A DNA stretch of 64,000 bases from Fidelibacterota bacterium (GTDB lineage: Bacteria; Marinisomatota; Marinisomatia; Marinisomatales; S15-B10), in NCBI GenBank assembly GCA_002715465.1, contig PAYY01000006.1, positions 1-64,000 of the forward strand, read 5' to 3'. Shown in pieces: positions 7,889 to 17,962 of the stretch (position 1 is its first letter; each line of letters begins with the position of its first letter). A model generated the notes under the pieces. The model was given only the letters and a program-made list of their open reading frames with translations, was not told the DNA's origin and did no database searches. A program made the translations under genes and the position numbers.

Positions 7889-9556
7889 TTGAAAACGATT
7901 TTCCGAGGTTTACTGCTTTTGTTGGCGCTGTCAATTTTTATTGGCGGGTCTCCATCTATATTATATTCATCATCATCATCATTTCCATTGCAAAAAAAAC
8001 AGGCTAGGAAGAAAAAGATTTCATCTGCAAAATCTTCTTCAAAAAAGAAGTCGAATTCAACCCAATCTAAAAAATATATTGCAAGGGGAAAACAAAGAGT
8101 CAAACAAAAAAATTACAAAGGTGCACTTAGTGATTTTAAAAGAGCTCATAAAATGGCTCCATCAAAATTGACTCAAACCTATATCAAAAAACTGACACCA
8201 TTAGCGAAAAAATCTGCATCAAAACAAGTAAGCAAAAAATCCAACCTTCCAACAAAATCTGAAGTCAAGCCAACAAGTCCTTATAAACTTTCAGAAAGTA
8301 TTTATGATTTATCCAATAAACTGAATTCATCCACACGGAAAATGAGAAATGCTCGTATGTCTCTTAAACCTATAGATAATAAAACTCCGGAAGAGATTAA
8401 TCATAAAAGATTGGAATTTTTACGTATTAACGCATTAGAAAAACCTAATGATCGAAGGGCTCAGAGGGACATGGCAATTCAATATGAAAGAGAAGGACGC
8501 TTTTCAGAAGCAAAGGCTATATATATCCGTCTCATTGCTTCTGAACCTGAAGTAGCTGACCATCATTATTTTCTTGGATCTCTATACACTAAAATAGGTC
8601 AAACAAGCAATGCACGTTTTGCATTTAGAGAAGCCTTGTCTTTGGATGCCAATCATGGTCCTACTATTGAAGCTCTTGCAAGATATGGAGATAATTTGAA
8701 TACTAAGGGAATGGCTGGGGAAATTATTGAAGAGTTAACAATTCAAAAAAAACCAAATTTGCAAGCCCAATTACTAAAAGAAGTTCAATCTTACATAGAG
8801 TCTGGTGCTTTTGATAAAGTTATTATCTTGGCTAATGACCATTCTAGTCGTTTTTCTCAGAGTTCCTCTCTTTCGTATATGTTGGGTCAGTCACATGAAG
8901 CAACAGGAGACCTTGAAGCTGCGCAAGAGGCATATAAGAGCAGTATGGAGATTAATCAATCAGATACTCGTGGTGGTATAGCTATCGGTGATATTTATTT
9001 TAACCAAGGAAACTATCTTTACGCTGCAATTAGATATGAAGATATTTTATCTAGGGATCCTAGGAATATTGCTTTGAGGAATAAAATTGGTTTAAGCTAC
9101 TACCGCGCATTTGAATGGGGGAAAGCTGCTTCAACATGGGAGGAGCTGCTCACTTTTGCACCTGATCATGGTGAAGTTCGAATGCTTCTCCCAGAGGTTT
9201 ATTATATTATGAGTCTTGAATATGAAAGAACAGGATTCAAAGATTTAAGTAGACGATCATTTTCTAACGCTTTATCAGTTAATCCCAATAGTTCTTCATG
9301 GTTAGCTAATTCATTAAAGACAGCTGGAGAGTTTTATCGCGAGAATGGTATGTATAAGTTGTCTTTGAGAGCATATAAAGATGCGATGGAATTACTACCT
9401 TCTGATATAGATACTTATAATGGGCTTGGTGCTACATATTGGTATATGGGAGAAAAACAGATGGCGGTAACAGCTTGGGAAAAAAGTTTATCCTATACTT
9501 CTGATGATAATGCTGCAAAAGGTTGGCTCCTATTAGCTAATCGATCTTTAGATTAA
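7889..9556 (+). CDS. Exported tetratricopeptide-repeat protein
   Basis: The 555-residue protein starts at TTG 7889, with cgagg 8 bp upstream. It has a signal peptide (FRGLLLLLALSIFIGG), a low-complexity Ser/Lys-rich basic linker (about residues 30-70) and then TPR units from about residue 65 to the end (for example the YFLGSLYTKIG...A and YNGLGATYWYMG...A units). TPR arrays are protein-interaction scaffolds; the partner is unknown. The Lys/Ser linker could span the periplasm or bind nucleic acid or cell wall, but nothing in the sequence decides. A second TPR gene follows after 37 bp. Confidence 0.8.
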   Translation: MKTIFRGLLLLLALSIFIGGSPSILYSSSSSFPLQKKQARKKKISSAKSSSKKKSNSTQSKKYIARGKQRVKQKNYKGALSDFKRAHKMAPSKLTQTYIKKLTPLAKKSASKQVSKKSNLPTKSEVKPTSPYKLSESIYDLSNKLNSSTRKMRNARMSLKPIDNKTPEEINHKRLEFLRINALEKPNDRRAQRDMAIQYEREGRFSEAKAIYIRLIASEPEVADHHYFLGSLYTKIGQTSNARFAFREALSLDANHGPTIEALARYGDNLNTKGMAGEIIEELTIQKKPNLQAQLLKEVQSYIESGAFDKVIILANDHSSRFSQSSSLSYMLGQSHEATGDLEAAQEAYKSSMEINQSDTRGGIAIGDIYFNQGNYLYAAIRYEDILSRDPRNIALRNKIGLSYYRAFEWGKAASTWEELLTFAPDHGEVRMLLPEVYYIMSLEYERTGFKDLSRRSFSNALSVNPNSSSWLANSLKTAGEFYRENGMYKLSLRAYKDAMELLPSDIDTYNGLGATYWYMGEKQMAVTAWEKSLSYTSDDNAAKGWLLLANRSLD

Positions 9557-9593
9557 TTTTTTAGAGAAAAACTTTAACTTGTAAGTTTCCAAA

Positions 9594-10721
9594 ATGTGGA
9601 ATAGGTCTATATATATTCTCTTGTTTTTTCTTTGTACGTCTTTTGCCTCTGAGCGTCCAGGAAATGGCAGATTATGGGAAGGAATTAATGCTTTTTATTC
9701 CTATAGATTTGATGAATCAGTAGAGATCCTATCTGAAGTAAAACTTAATCATCCAGAACATCCTACGGTCCATTTTACTTGGGCTGTATCAAAATGGCTT
9801 CGAGCTCAAGCATATAATGGAATTGAAGCAAGTTATGATACTCTTTTTGATGCTTTAGATGAAATTATTCCATTATATGAATATTATGTAAAGATAAAAC
9901 CTGATGATCCGCATTATAGGCTTTATGAGGCAGCATCAAAAGGTCTTAAAGCTAGGGTTCATTTAGGAAAGAAGGAATGGCTAAGTGTTATATTAGAAGG
10001 TATTAATGGTTATAGTGGGGTATTAAGCGTTTATAAAAAACATCCTGAACTTTACGATGCTTATTTTCCATTAGGCATACTTAATTATTATAGTGGAAAT
10101 ATGTCTGGGATTGTTCGTTTTATGTCTGGGTTTGTTGGTATTAAGGCGGACAAAGATTTGGGCCTACATTTAATTAATATTTCTTCTGAAAAAGGTGAAT
10201 TTGCATGGATTGAAGCCTCTCAAATACTTGTGTTTATCTACCTCTGGATGGATTTGAACTATACTAAGGCTTTAGATATATCCAAAGAGCTTGTAAATAA
10301 AATGCCGGAAAGTATTTATAATCAACATTTATTTACAGAAAGTTTGATTCGAGTAAATAGATTAGATCTTGCCAAAAATAATTTGGATAAAACATACATA
10401 ATGGTAGAAAATATTCCACCATTATCAAAAAAAAGTTGGGTGCCTACATTAAATTATCAACAAGCATTATTAGCGTTTCATAAAAAGGATTACAATAGTG
10501 CTATGTTATTTGTCACGAAATCAATAGATCATTTTAATGCTGAACTTGATACTCCCTTAGGTTTTAGCTATCTTTTGAGAGGAATGATTTATGATCTTAG
10601 TGGACAAAGAAAAAATGCTGTTGCTAATTATCGTTTGGCAATTAATTTAGACAATCATACAGTGGCGATGGTTGAAGCTAGAAAATATCTTAATAGACCT
10701 TATTTGAATTCTATTAAATAG
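9594..10721 (+). CDS. Exported TPR-like protein
   Basis: The 375-residue product has an N-terminal signal peptide (IYILLFFLCTSFAS-E). Helical repeats with TPR spacing follow, including AFYSYRFDESVEIL near the start and LLRGMIYDLSGQRKNAVANYRLAI at about 330-353. The middle part (residues 80-220) is a less regular helical region with many aromatic residues, as in FCB proteins of unknown function. It is probably co-transcribed with the TPR gene before it and possibly with ispG after it. No catalytic motif is seen. Confidence 0.75.
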   Translation: MWNRSIYILLFFLCTSFASERPGNGRLWEGINAFYSYRFDESVEILSEVKLNHPEHPTVHFTWAVSKWLRAQAYNGIEASYDTLFDALDEIIPLYEYYVKIKPDDPHYRLYEAASKGLKARVHLGKKEWLSVILEGINGYSGVLSVYKKHPELYDAYFPLGILNYYSGNMSGIVRFMSGFVGIKADKDLGLHLINISSEKGEFAWIEASQILVFIYLWMDLNYTKALDISKELVNKMPESIYNQHLFTESLIRVNRLDLAKNNLDKTYIMVENIPPLSKKSWVPTLNYQQALLAFHKKDYNSAMLFVTKSIDHFNAELDTPLGFSYLLRGMIYDLSGQRKNAVANYRLAINLDNHTVAMVEARKYLNRPYLNSIK

Positions 10722-10766
10722 CCTTTAATTGGTTTTTCTTAATAAGAAGGGTAATTTTACAAGAGA

Positions 10767-11882
10767 ATGGAATCTACAAAACCAATAGATAGACGAAAAA
10801 CACGTCAAGTAATGGTTGGAGATGTACCAGTAGGAGGAGATGCTCCAATATCTGTTCAGTCTATGACTACTACTAAGACTGATGATATAGAAGCAACAAT
10901 TAAAGAAATTGATCGTTTAGAAGAAGCGGGTTGCCAAATAATTCGCTTAACAGTTCCTGATGAAGCTTCGGCCAAGGCTCTTCCTAAATATAAAAAACGG
11001 ATGAAAGTTCCTCTTGTAGCAGATATTCATTTTAATTATAAAATGGCGCTATTAGCTGTTGATGGTGGAGCTGATAAGATTAGAATTAACCCTGGTAATA
11101 TTGGAAATCGTGATAGGGTTGAAAAGGTTCTTACAAAAGTTAAGGATGCTCATCTACCTATTAGAATTGGTGTAAATGCGGGTAGCCTTGAACGCGATCT
11201 ATTAGAAAAATATGGATATCCTACTCCGAAGGCAATGGTTGAGAGTGCTAAACGCCATATAGATATTTGCAAAGCATTTGACTTTGAAGATATAATAGTC
11301 TCTCTTAAGGCTTCCGATGTTCGCTTAATGATTGATTCATATACTCTTTTTTCAAAAGAGTATGATTATCCAGTTCATTTAGGCGTAACTGAAGCTGGAC
11401 CAGCAAAATCAGGTACTATTAAATCAGCTGTTGGTCTTGGGGCACTCCTTCAAAAGGGAATAGGAGATACAATAAGGGTAAGTCTTACTGATGATCCAGT
11501 TGAAGAAGTTAAGGTTGGTTTTGAAATTCTGAAATCTTTGGGGCTTGCTAGTCGAGGTGTTACAATTATTGCTTGTCCAACTTGCGGTCGTCTTGAAGTA
11601 GATCTTTTTAAAATAGCTGGTGAAATGGAAAAGAAATTGTCTCATGTAAAAAAACCTATTTCCCTTGCTCTAATGGGCTGTGCTGTTAATGGTCCCGGAG
11701 AAGCTACTCATGCGGATATGGGTATTGCGTTTGGAAATGGTGGAGGTTTACTATATAAAGAGGGTAAGAAAGTAGGTCATGTAGACGAAGAAGAAGCAAT
11801 TGATAAACTAATTAATATGATTGAATTAGAAGAAAATAAAAATTCTAATTTAGATTCTCATAAAAATGAGGAGGCTAAATGA
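10767..11882 (+). CDS. ispG: 4-hydroxy-3-methylbut-2-enyl diphosphate synthase (flavodoxin/ferredoxin)
   Basis: Catalyses the reductive ring opening of MEcPP to HMBPP in the MEP isoprenoid pathway. The TIM-barrel half contains QSMTTT and INPGNIG. The C-terminal half carries the 4Fe-4S ligands C270, C273 (ACPTCGR) and C305 ([11 protein letters not shown]), with E312 as the conserved fourth ligand/catalytic glutamate. The 371 residues fit the short form without the plant/Chlamydia insert. The charged Glu/Asn/Lys tail after residue 350 is poorly conserved. The stop overlaps the next gene by 4 nt (ATGA). Confidence 0.96.
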   Translation: MESTKPIDRRKTRQVMVGDVPVGGDAPISVQSMTTTKTDDIEATIKEIDRLEEAGCQIIRLTVPDEASAKALPKYKKRMKVPLVADIHFNYKMALLAVDGGADKIRINPGNIGNRDRVEKVLTKVKDAHLPIRIGVNAGSLERDLLEKYGYPTPKAMVESAKRHIDICKAFDFEDIIVSLKASDVRLMIDSYTLFSKEYDYPVHLGVTEAGPAKSGTIKSAVGLGALLQKGIGDTIRVSLTDDPVEEVKVGFEILKSLGLASRGVTIIACPTCGRLEVDLFKIAGEMEKKLSHVKKPISLALMGCAVNGPGEATHADMGIAFGNGGGLLYKEGKKVGHVDEEEAIDKLINMIELEENKNSNLDSHKNEEAK

Positions 11883-12310
11883 AAAATGTTAGAGATTTCA
11901 TCTTAATTTTTTTATTTACGGGTTTTATTTATGGTCAAACAGATTATTCACCTATACCTCTTTATTGGAAAACACTTAAATCGGAAGAGAAGGAGATATA
12001 TTTGTTTGGTTATTTAACTCAAGTTTATGATACTCATAAATCATTAATCAGTGAGACTGGTCGGGGTGAATTTACTAAGTGGTATTATGATAATCGTGCT
12101 GAACTTGCATATAATATTTTTGATCTTCTTGATACTATAGCTGTAACAAAGTTCGTAGGTTGGGTAGATGATTTTTATTCTCACCAAGAATATCGTGAAC
12201 GTTCTTTTCCCGAAGCTCTTAAATATGCTTATGATCGTTCACAGATGAAGGGACAAACATTATTAGAAAAATATGATACTCTTATGAGAAAGAAAAAGAA
12301 AGCAAAATAG
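11879..12310 (+). CDS. Hypothetical secreted protein
   Basis: The 143-residue protein has a signal peptide ([14 protein letters not shown]) and a mature part rich in aromatic and charged residues, probably alpha-helical ([27 protein letters not shown]), ending in a Lys-rich tail. I do not recognise the family. The start overlaps ispG by 4 nt (ATGA), which supports translation. A periplasmic location is inferred from the signal peptide. Confidence 0.65.
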   Translation: MKNVRDFILIFLFTGFIYGQTDYSPIPLYWKTLKSEEKEIYLFGYLTQVYDTHKSLISETGRGEFTKWYYDNRAELAYNIFDLLDTIAVTKFVGWVDDFYSHQEYRERSFPEALKYAYDRSQMKGQTLLEKYDTLMRKKKKAK

Positions 12311-12315
12311 AAATT

Positions 12316-12507
12316 TTGTTTAAACGTCTTGCAAAACAAATTAGTGATTGGCGAGAGATCTTTCGAGAAGGAGGCTTTAAATTACTGATTAAAAGAAAAG
12401 GGTGGACTGTTTTATTCGTATTCTTTTTTTATTATTTAATTCGAGATAGTATTCTTTATTTACTTATACCATATCTAGCAATAAAAGGTTTTTTCTCTTG
12501 TTCCTAA
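12316..12507 (+). CDS. Small membrane protein
   Basis: A 63-residue product read from TTG 12316, 5 bp after the previous stop. It has a basic amphipathic N-terminus (FKRLAKQISDWREIF...KRKG) followed by a hydrophobic hairpin (about residues 30-60, TVLFVFFFYYLIRDSILYLLIPYLA). No stronger start is available in frame, so the exact N-terminus is uncertain. The family is not recognised. Reality rests on its tight placement and clean membrane topology. Confidence 0.5.
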   Translation: MFKRLAKQISDWREIFREGGFKLLIKRKGWTVLFVFFFYYLIRDSILYLLIPYLAIKGFFSCS

Positions 12508-12542
12508 GTCTTTTGGTTTAGAAAAAATGTAACTTTTTTATA

Positions 12543-13658
12543 ATGACAAAGTATTCTGTTTTCAGATTAGAAGAGTGGTTTGAAAAATATGAGTTTAATG
12601 TAGACCATAACCTTGGATCAAGTAGTTGTGCTAGAATGACAATTGATGATTTTTTTCATATTACGGGAAAGCCACTGGATTTTAGAAATATTTCTCTAAA
12701 TGCTACTCCCGGAGCTGGATCCGAGGAACTTAGAAAAGAAATCAGTTTATGGTATAATAAAGGTTCTATCAATAATATTTATATAACATCATCAAGTACA
12801 GAGGCAATTTTCCTATTAATTGAGTCACTTTTATCTGAGGGGGATTCTTTAATCGCAATGTTTCCGATGTATCCAGCTCTTTATCAATTAGCATTGGATA
12901 AAAAAATAGAAGTTCGATATTGGAATCTAGAACATTCTAATAAATTTAAACCAGATTTTGATGATCTAATTAAACTTATAGATGATAGCACTAAACTTAT
13001 TTTAATCAATAATCCTCAAAATCCTACTGGACAAATTTTATTATATGAAGATCTTAAATATTTATCTGATTTTTCAAAAAAATATGGTATACAACTATGG
13101 GTTGATGAAGTATTTAGGGGAATTACTATAGATGGTGGGCCAGTAACTCCATCTATAAGGGATATTGATGAAAGTTCTATTGCAACTGGATCTATGTCTA
13201 AATCATTTGGTCTTTCCGGTCTTCGAATAGGATGGATTAGTGCGCCAAAAAAAATTATTCATGATTTATACCATATTCGTTTTTATACAACAGTTTCAGC
13301 ACCAATTCTAGAACAGAAAATTGCTACTGAGGCTCATCGAAATCGAGAAAAAATATTTTTTCGAAACCAAACTATAATTAATAATAATTATGATTATTTA
13401 AAAGCATGGATGGTTGAGCGTCAGGATATTTTTCATTGGATCAAACCCAAAGGAGGGCCAGTTACTTTCCCTAAATTTATTCCTAAAATAAAAACAGATG
13501 AGTTTTGCAAAAAATTAGTTGAAGAAAAATCAGTTCTCCTAGTACCTGGAAATTATGCTTTTTTCTCGGAAGGTTTTATCAGGATAGGATATGGTGAATC
13601 TCAAAATTTTGAAGAAGGAATGTCAAGGATTAGTAAAATACTCAATGATATTTTTTAA
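12543..13658 (+). CDS. PLP-dependent class I/II aminotransferase
   Basis: A fold-type I aminotransferase of 371 residues. Visible sites are NNPQNPTG (156-163), the PLP-pyridine Asp in WVDEVF (D188), the Schiff-base lysine K220 in GSMSKSFGLSGLRIGW, and the C-terminal FIRIGYG carboxylate-binding arginine. It acts in the cytoplasm on an amino acid/2-oxo acid pair; the substrate cannot be told from sequence. It is not adjacent to a recognisable amino-acid pathway. Related proteins are often annotated as aspartate aminotransferase-like or capreomycidine synthase-like, but I would not name one. Confidence 0.85.
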   Translation: MTKYSVFRLEEWFEKYEFNVDHNLGSSSCARMTIDDFFHITGKPLDFRNISLNATPGAGSEELRKEISLWYNKGSINNIYITSSSTEAIFLLIESLLSEGDSLIAMFPMYPALYQLALDKKIEVRYWNLEHSNKFKPDFDDLIKLIDDSTKLILINNPQNPTGQILLYEDLKYLSDFSKKYGIQLWVDEVFRGITIDGGPVTPSIRDIDESSIATGSMSKSFGLSGLRIGWISAPKKIIHDLYHIRFYTTVSAPILEQKIATEAHRNREKIFFRNQTIINNNYDYLKAWMVERQDIFHWIKPKGGPVTFPKFIPKIKTDEFCKKLVEEKSVLLVPGNYAFFSEGFIRIGYGESQNFEEGMSRISKILNDIF

Positions 13659-13670
13659 TGGTATATATTT

Positions 13671-14618
13671 ATGAACTTAAAGTACGGAGTATTTTTTTGT
13701 TCTATACTGTTTTTTACTTGTTCAGGAGGGAATTCTTTGACAACTCTTGAAATAGATGGAACAATGACTGAAGTTTCTTCAAAAGTATCTAAAGGTGATT
13801 CAATTATAGTAAAAATGACCTCTTATCATGAAAATGGTGAAATAAGCATAATAAAGAATTATAAAAATGGTGTTCCTCATGGTAAATGGTTATGGTTCAA
13901 TGAAGAGGGAGGAAGAGATACTCTCCGTTTATACAAAGATAGTTTGCTCAATGGAAAATCAAGAGCATGGCATGTTAATGGTGAAGTTTTTTATGATAAA
14001 GAATTTAAAAATGGTAAAAAGACAGGCGTTTGGCGAAGTTGGTATGATGATAAAAAAAATAGATCATTATCTGAATATAATGAAGATTTATTACATGGTA
14101 CTGTAGCTGAATGGTATTCTAATGGAGTATTATCCAAGTTAACTCATTATTCAGAAGGAAAAAGGAATGGAACGGCAAGTAAATGGTCTCCTAAGGGTAA
14201 ATTAATTGCCCATAGAGTTTTTATTGAAGATATTCCTCATGTTGAAATATTTTGGCATGATTCAAGTGAGTTAAGTAAGATTGTTGCTTATAGAGAGGGT
14301 GAAAAGTCTTGGCATATTAACTGGGATCAATATGGTAGACGTTTAAGTAAGCCTTTACATGACAAACATTTTATATTTAGAGAACGTAATAAATTAGGTG
14401 GTCGAAAGGTTGAGTCTGATTTTATTGGAGAAAAAAAACATGGTGTCGAGATTCAATGGCACGATAATGGGAGAATATCAATTATTCAAGTATATGTTAG
14501 AAATCGAATTATTTATGAACGTAAAATGAATGAAAAAGGTAAATTCCAATTAGAAACAGTTAGTTTAAAAGGTAAACAAATTTGGAATACAAAAACATTA
14601 CCAAAGATTCCTTCTTAG
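13671..14618 (+). CDS. MORN-like repeat lipoprotein (YwqK-type)
   Basis: The 315-residue protein starts with a lipoprotein signal (FFCSILFFTC-SGG), so it should be anchored by a lipidated cysteine at about residue 17. The mature part contains many repeats of the type YxNGxxxGxWxxWxxxG (ENGEISIIKNYKNGVPHGKWLW, VNGEVFYDKEFKNGKKTGVWRSW and others), the MORN_2-like pattern of YwqK-type proteins. These are often labelled toxin-antitoxin related, but no toxin partner is seen here and that label would be misleading. The function is unknown. Confidence 0.8.
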   Translation: MNLKYGVFFCSILFFTCSGGNSLTTLEIDGTMTEVSSKVSKGDSIIVKMTSYHENGEISIIKNYKNGVPHGKWLWFNEEGGRDTLRLYKDSLLNGKSRAWHVNGEVFYDKEFKNGKKTGVWRSWYDDKKNRSLSEYNEDLLHGTVAEWYSNGVLSKLTHYSEGKRNGTASKWSPKGKLIAHRVFIEDIPHVEIFWHDSSELSKIVAYREGEKSWHINWDQYGRRLSKPLHDKHFIFRERNKLGGRKVESDFIGEKKHGVEIQWHDNGRISIIQVYVRNRIIYERKMNEKGKFQLETVSLKGKQIWNTKTLPKIPS

Positions 14619-14656
14619 AGAAAAAGTTCCAATAGTATATTCTGGTACAAATATTT

Positions 14657-15691
14657 ATGTCATTTAATCTTCAATCTTATACTGATTTTATAATTGCCTC
14701 TGGCTTTATTGTTGGAGCTGCTATACTAGGTTGGTTATTTAAACGTTATGTCCACAAACATCTAAAACGAGTTGCAGAAAAGACTAATTGGCAAGGTGAT
14801 GATGTAGTTTTAGAATCTGTTGAAACTTCTAGTTTATTTTGGTTTTTGCTCGGCGGCATCTATATGAGTTTAGAGAGATTCCCCTTTGATGAATCTATTG
14901 TAAATATTATTCAAACTGTGGTTGTCGTTTTACTCATTTTTTCTATTACAATATCTTTGTCAAGAATAATTGTTGGCTTGTTAGAAATGTTTGCTGAAAA
15001 AAATGATGCTTTCCCTTCAACTACGATGATTTCTAATCTTGTTAGGATTGTGATTATTACGATTGGACTTCTTGTAATTTTTCAAACTCTTGGCATTTCA
15101 ATTACACCTGTTCTCACTGCTCTTGGCGTAGGAGGTTTGGCAATATCTCTGGCTTTAAAGGATACTCTTTCAGATCTCTTTGCAGGTTTACATATTTTAT
15201 TATCTCGGAAAGTTGTACCAGGTGACCTTGTAGAGTTAGAAACATTTCAAAAAGGAACAGTTCAAAATATTTCTTGGCGAAATACTATTATCAAAGATAG
15301 AAGAAATAATACAGTAGTAATACCTAACTCTAAGCTATCTACTGCCATTATGCGAAACTTTGATATGCCTGTGAAACAGCTAATAACGAGAGTGTCATGC
15401 GGAGTTAGCTACGATAGCGATTTAGAACATGTAGAGAAAATCGTTTTAGATGTTGCTAATCAAGTCCAATCGTCTGTTAAAGGAGCTATTAGTAATTTTG
15501 AACCAACTATGATATTTACAGCATTTGGTCAGTCAAGTATAGATTTTCGAGTATCTATGGGTGCTGAGGATTATGCAGGTCAGTGGGCTATTACTCATGA
15601 GTTTATTAAAAAAATTCATAAACGTTTTAATGATGAGGGTATTGTTATTCCATATCCAATCCGAACAATTTATCAAAAACAAGCTATTTAA
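14657..15691 (+). CDS. Small-conductance mechanosensitive channel (MscS family)
   Basis: The 344-residue inner-membrane channel releases solutes on osmotic downshock. It has N-terminal hydrophobic helices (about 9-28, 58-75, 88-110) and the pore-lining TM3 with the Gly/Ala pattern TALGVGGLAISLALKDTLSDLFAG (about 151-174). The MscS beta-domain follows (GDLVELETFQKGTVQNISWRNTII) and then the alpha/beta C-terminal domain. Arrangement and length match the YbdG/YnaI-like short MscS proteins. It stands alone between the MORN lipoprotein and DUF423. Confidence 0.92.
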   Translation: MSFNLQSYTDFIIASGFIVGAAILGWLFKRYVHKHLKRVAEKTNWQGDDVVLESVETSSLFWFLLGGIYMSLERFPFDESIVNIIQTVVVVLLIFSITISLSRIIVGLLEMFAEKNDAFPSTTMISNLVRIVIITIGLLVIFQTLGISITPVLTALGVGGLAISLALKDTLSDLFAGLHILLSRKVVPGDLVELETFQKGTVQNISWRNTIIKDRRNNTVVIPNSKLSTAIMRNFDMPVKQLITRVSCGVSYDSDLEHVEKIVLDVANQVQSSVKGAISNFEPTMIFTAFGQSSIDFRVSMGAEDYAGQWAITHEFIKKIHKRFNDEGIVIPYPIRTIYQKQAI

Positions 15692-15727
15692 ATAAAAAAG
15701 TTTATTTTTAACATTTAATAACAAAAA

Positions 15728-16111
15728 ATGAAGCCATTATTTTGGATTTTTTCAGGATCTTTACTTGGTGCTATTTCTCTTGCATTAGGTGCTTTTGGTG
15801 CTCATGGCTTGAAATCAAAGTTGGGGAATGATCTTCTTAATACTTTTGAGACAGCCACACGTTATCAAATGTATCATGCTTTCGCCATTATTTGTCTTGG
15901 TTTAATAATGAATTCATTTCATTCTTCGTTATTTTCTTGGTCTGGTTGGTTTTTTATTATAGGAACAATCCTTTTTTCAGGTAGTCTTTATATTTTTGTT
16001 TTGACTGGTATAAAATCCTTTGGTGCCATTGCTCCAATTGGTGGACTTTCTTTATTATTTGGCTGGATTTTTCTTGCGATTGGAGCCTGTAATAGTTCAA
16101 ATCTTAATTAA
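15728..16111 (+). CDS. DUF423 family membrane protein (YgdD-like)
   Basis: A 127-residue protein of four hydrophobic helices with the hallmark N-terminal motif ALGAFGAHGLK (residues 20-30), then the TATRYQMYHA segment and a KSFGAIAPIGG loop. These are diagnostic for the DUF423/YgdD family of small inner-membrane proteins, whose function is not established. It sits 36 bp after the MscS gene and 38 bp before dut. Confidence 0.9.
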   Translation: MKPLFWIFSGSLLGAISLALGAFGAHGLKSKLGNDLLNTFETATRYQMYHAFAIICLGLIMNSFHSSLFSWSGWFFIIGTILFSGSLYIFVLTGIKSFGAIAPIGGLSLLFGWIFLAIGACNSSNLN

Positions 16112-16149
16112 CAATAATTTTTATTAACAAAGATAAGATGATAGATTAA

Positions 16150-16587
16150 GTGAAATTAAAAATAAAGCCATTTAACTCAACTATTTTTCAATTATACTCG
16201 AATCATAAACACTACCATCCTGGTGATGCAGGGATAGATTTATTCGTTCCTAATGAGATAACTATTGAAGGTAGACAAACCGCTCCAATTAATCTTCAAA
16301 TTGCTTGTGAAATGGATGATGGTAGGCCTTATTTTTTAATTCCACGTTCGAGTATTTCAAAAACCCCTTTAAGATTATCTAATTCAATAGGATTAATTGA
16401 TGGAGGTTATCGTGGAGAATTAATTGCATATTGTGATAACATTAGTAATGAGTCCTATACAGTATTAAGTGGCCAAAGATTATTTCAAATACTAAGAATG
16501 GATGGGGTCCCTTTAGAAATTGAATTGGTAAATGAATTAAGTGAAACAAGGAGAGGTAGTGGGGGCTTTGGGAGTACTGGTTCTTGA
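16150..16587 (+). CDS. dut: dUTP diphosphatase (trimeric dUTPase)
   Basis: Hydrolyses dUTP to dUMP and PPi, keeping uracil out of DNA and feeding dTMP synthesis. Four of the five trimeric dUTPase motifs are clear: DAGIDL (26-31), PRSS (65-68), GLIDGGYRGEL (81-91, with catalytic D84) and the glycine-rich C-terminal GSGGFGSTG (136-144). The start is GTG 16150. The reading frame overlaps ahcY by 4 nt (TTGA). The length of 145 residues is normal. The motif 3 spacing IDGGYRGE rather than the common IDSDYRGE is a small variation. Confidence 0.92.
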   Translation: MKLKIKPFNSTIFQLYSNHKHYHPGDAGIDLFVPNEITIEGRQTAPINLQIACEMDDGRPYFLIPRSSISKTPLRLSNSIGLIDGGYRGELIAYCDNISNESYTVLSGQRLFQILRMDGVPLEIELVNELSETRRGSGGFGSTGS

Positions 16588-17867
16588 GTAAGATAAAAGA
16601 CAAAAATTTAGCTGATAAGGGTCGAAAGGCTTTGGTATGGGCTCAAGAAAATATGCCAATATTAAATAGTATTCGAGAGAGATTTGAAGAAAGTAAGCCT
16701 TTTAAAGGAATATCTATTGGGGTCTCAATGCATATTGAACAAAAGACTGGGGTTTTACTTCAGACATTGCATAGTGGAGGTGCAGAAATTACAGCTAGTT
16801 CTTCTAATCCACTAACTACTGATGATGCAGTCGCTGCTACACTAAGTGAAAATATGAATATTTTTGCATGGTCAACACAGACAAAGGATGAATATTATGA
16901 ATGTATTGATTTAGTTATTCGCTCAGCACCAAATATTACTCTAGATGATGGTGGAGATCTTAACTTCCTACTACATTCAAAATATCCATCTATATTAAAG
17001 GAAGTTCTTGGGGGTTGTGAAGAAACAACTACAGGATATATTAGATTAAAGGCTATGAAAGAAGATGGGGAATTAAAAATACCAATAATAGCTGTAAATA
17101 ATGCTTACTCAAAATATCTTTTTGATAATCGATATGGAACTGGTCAAAGTGTAATAGATGCTATTGCATCAGCGACAAATATGTTGATTGCTGGAAAAAC
17201 TATAGTTGTAATCGGTTATGGTTGGGTTGGCAGGGGAATTGCTATGCGACTTAAAGGGATGGGCGCTAGAGTTGTTGTTGTTGAAACAGCATCATCGGGT
17301 ATGCAGGAAGGTCAGTCAGGTTTTCATCGTGGGTTAGAGGCATTATATGATGGTAATTGGGTAATGTCTATGGAAGAGGCTGCTATTATTGGAGATATTT
17401 TTATTACAGCAACTGGAAATAAACATGTTATATCGAGACACCACTTCAAGTTAATGAAAGACAATGTTATTCTTTCTAATGCGGGTCATTTTAATAATGA
17501 GATTGATGTTGATGGTCTTAAAGATATGTGTAAAGAGTCAAAAGAAATCATGACAAATTTAGTTCGTTATCGATTAAAAAATGGTAAGAGCGTTATACTA
17601 CTTTCAGATGGTAGACTAGTAAATTTGGTCCGTCCAACCGGACATGGACATCCAATTGAGATTATGGATGGCAGTTTTGCTGTGCAAGCTCTTTGTGTAG
17701 AATATCTAGCAACATTAGAAGAGAAATTATCTCCTAATATTTATAATGTTCCAGAATTGCTTGATGAGGAAGTTGCTAGACTAGCGCTTATTTCCCATGG
17801 GATTAACCTTCAAAAACCAACTCCCCAACAGGTAGAGTATTCTAAACATTGGGAAGAAGGTACCTAA
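16584..17867 (+). CDS. ahcY: Adenosylhomocysteinase, short archaeal/thermophile-like type
   Basis: Reversibly splits S-adenosyl-homocysteine into adenosine and homocysteine in the methyl cycle. It has NPLTTDD (75-81), DDGGDL (121-126), EETTTGYIRL (146-155), the K177-D181-N182 active-site region (SKYLFDN) and the NAD-binding GYGWVGRG (211-218). The 427-residue length and the GYGWVGRG wording match the shorter form common in archaea and Thermotoga rather than the 460-470 residue proteobacterial type. The TTG start overlaps the dut stop. Some enzymes of this type prefer S-inosylhomocysteine, so substrate preference is open. Confidence 0.92.
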   Translation: MSKIKDKNLADKGRKALVWAQENMPILNSIRERFEESKPFKGISIGVSMHIEQKTGVLLQTLHSGGAEITASSSNPLTTDDAVAATLSENMNIFAWSTQTKDEYYECIDLVIRSAPNITLDDGGDLNFLLHSKYPSILKEVLGGCEETTTGYIRLKAMKEDGELKIPIIAVNNAYSKYLFDNRYGTGQSVIDAIASATNMLIAGKTIVVIGYGWVGRGIAMRLKGMGARVVVVETASSGMQEGQSGFHRGLEALYDGNWVMSMEEAAIIGDIFITATGNKHVISRHHFKLMKDNVILSNAGHFNNEIDVDGLKDMCKESKEIMTNLVRYRLKNGKSVILLSDGRLVNLVRPTGHGHPIEIMDGSFAVQALCVEYLATLEEKLSPNIYNVPELLDEEVARLALISHGINLQKPTPQQVEYSKHWEEGT

Positions 17868-17935
17868 TAATATTTTAAAGCTTAATTAATAGAAAAGGAC
17901 AATGAAGATTCTTTTTTCATTATGCTAATTATTGT

Positions 17936-17962
17936 TTGGCACTCATATAAAAAGAGTGCTAA
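17936..17962. promoter_or_regulatory. CIRCE operator (HrcA-binding site) of groESL
   Basis: The inverted repeat ttggcactc-N9-gagtgctaa matches the CIRCE consensus TTAGCACTC-N9-GAGTGCTAA with one mismatch in the left arm. It lies 64 bp before the groES start. HrcA repressor bound here should block transcription until heat or misfolded protein titrates GroEL. The hrcA gene is not in the window. Confidence 0.95.

Noticed and set aside
7967..7981. Run of five tca triplets in the TPR gene
   Set aside because: It encodes a short Ser run next to the signal peptide; too short to call a phase-variable repeat.
13671..14618. Toxin-antitoxin label for the MORN-like lipoprotein
   Set aside because: No toxin partner is adjacent and the protein is a predicted envelope lipoprotein.
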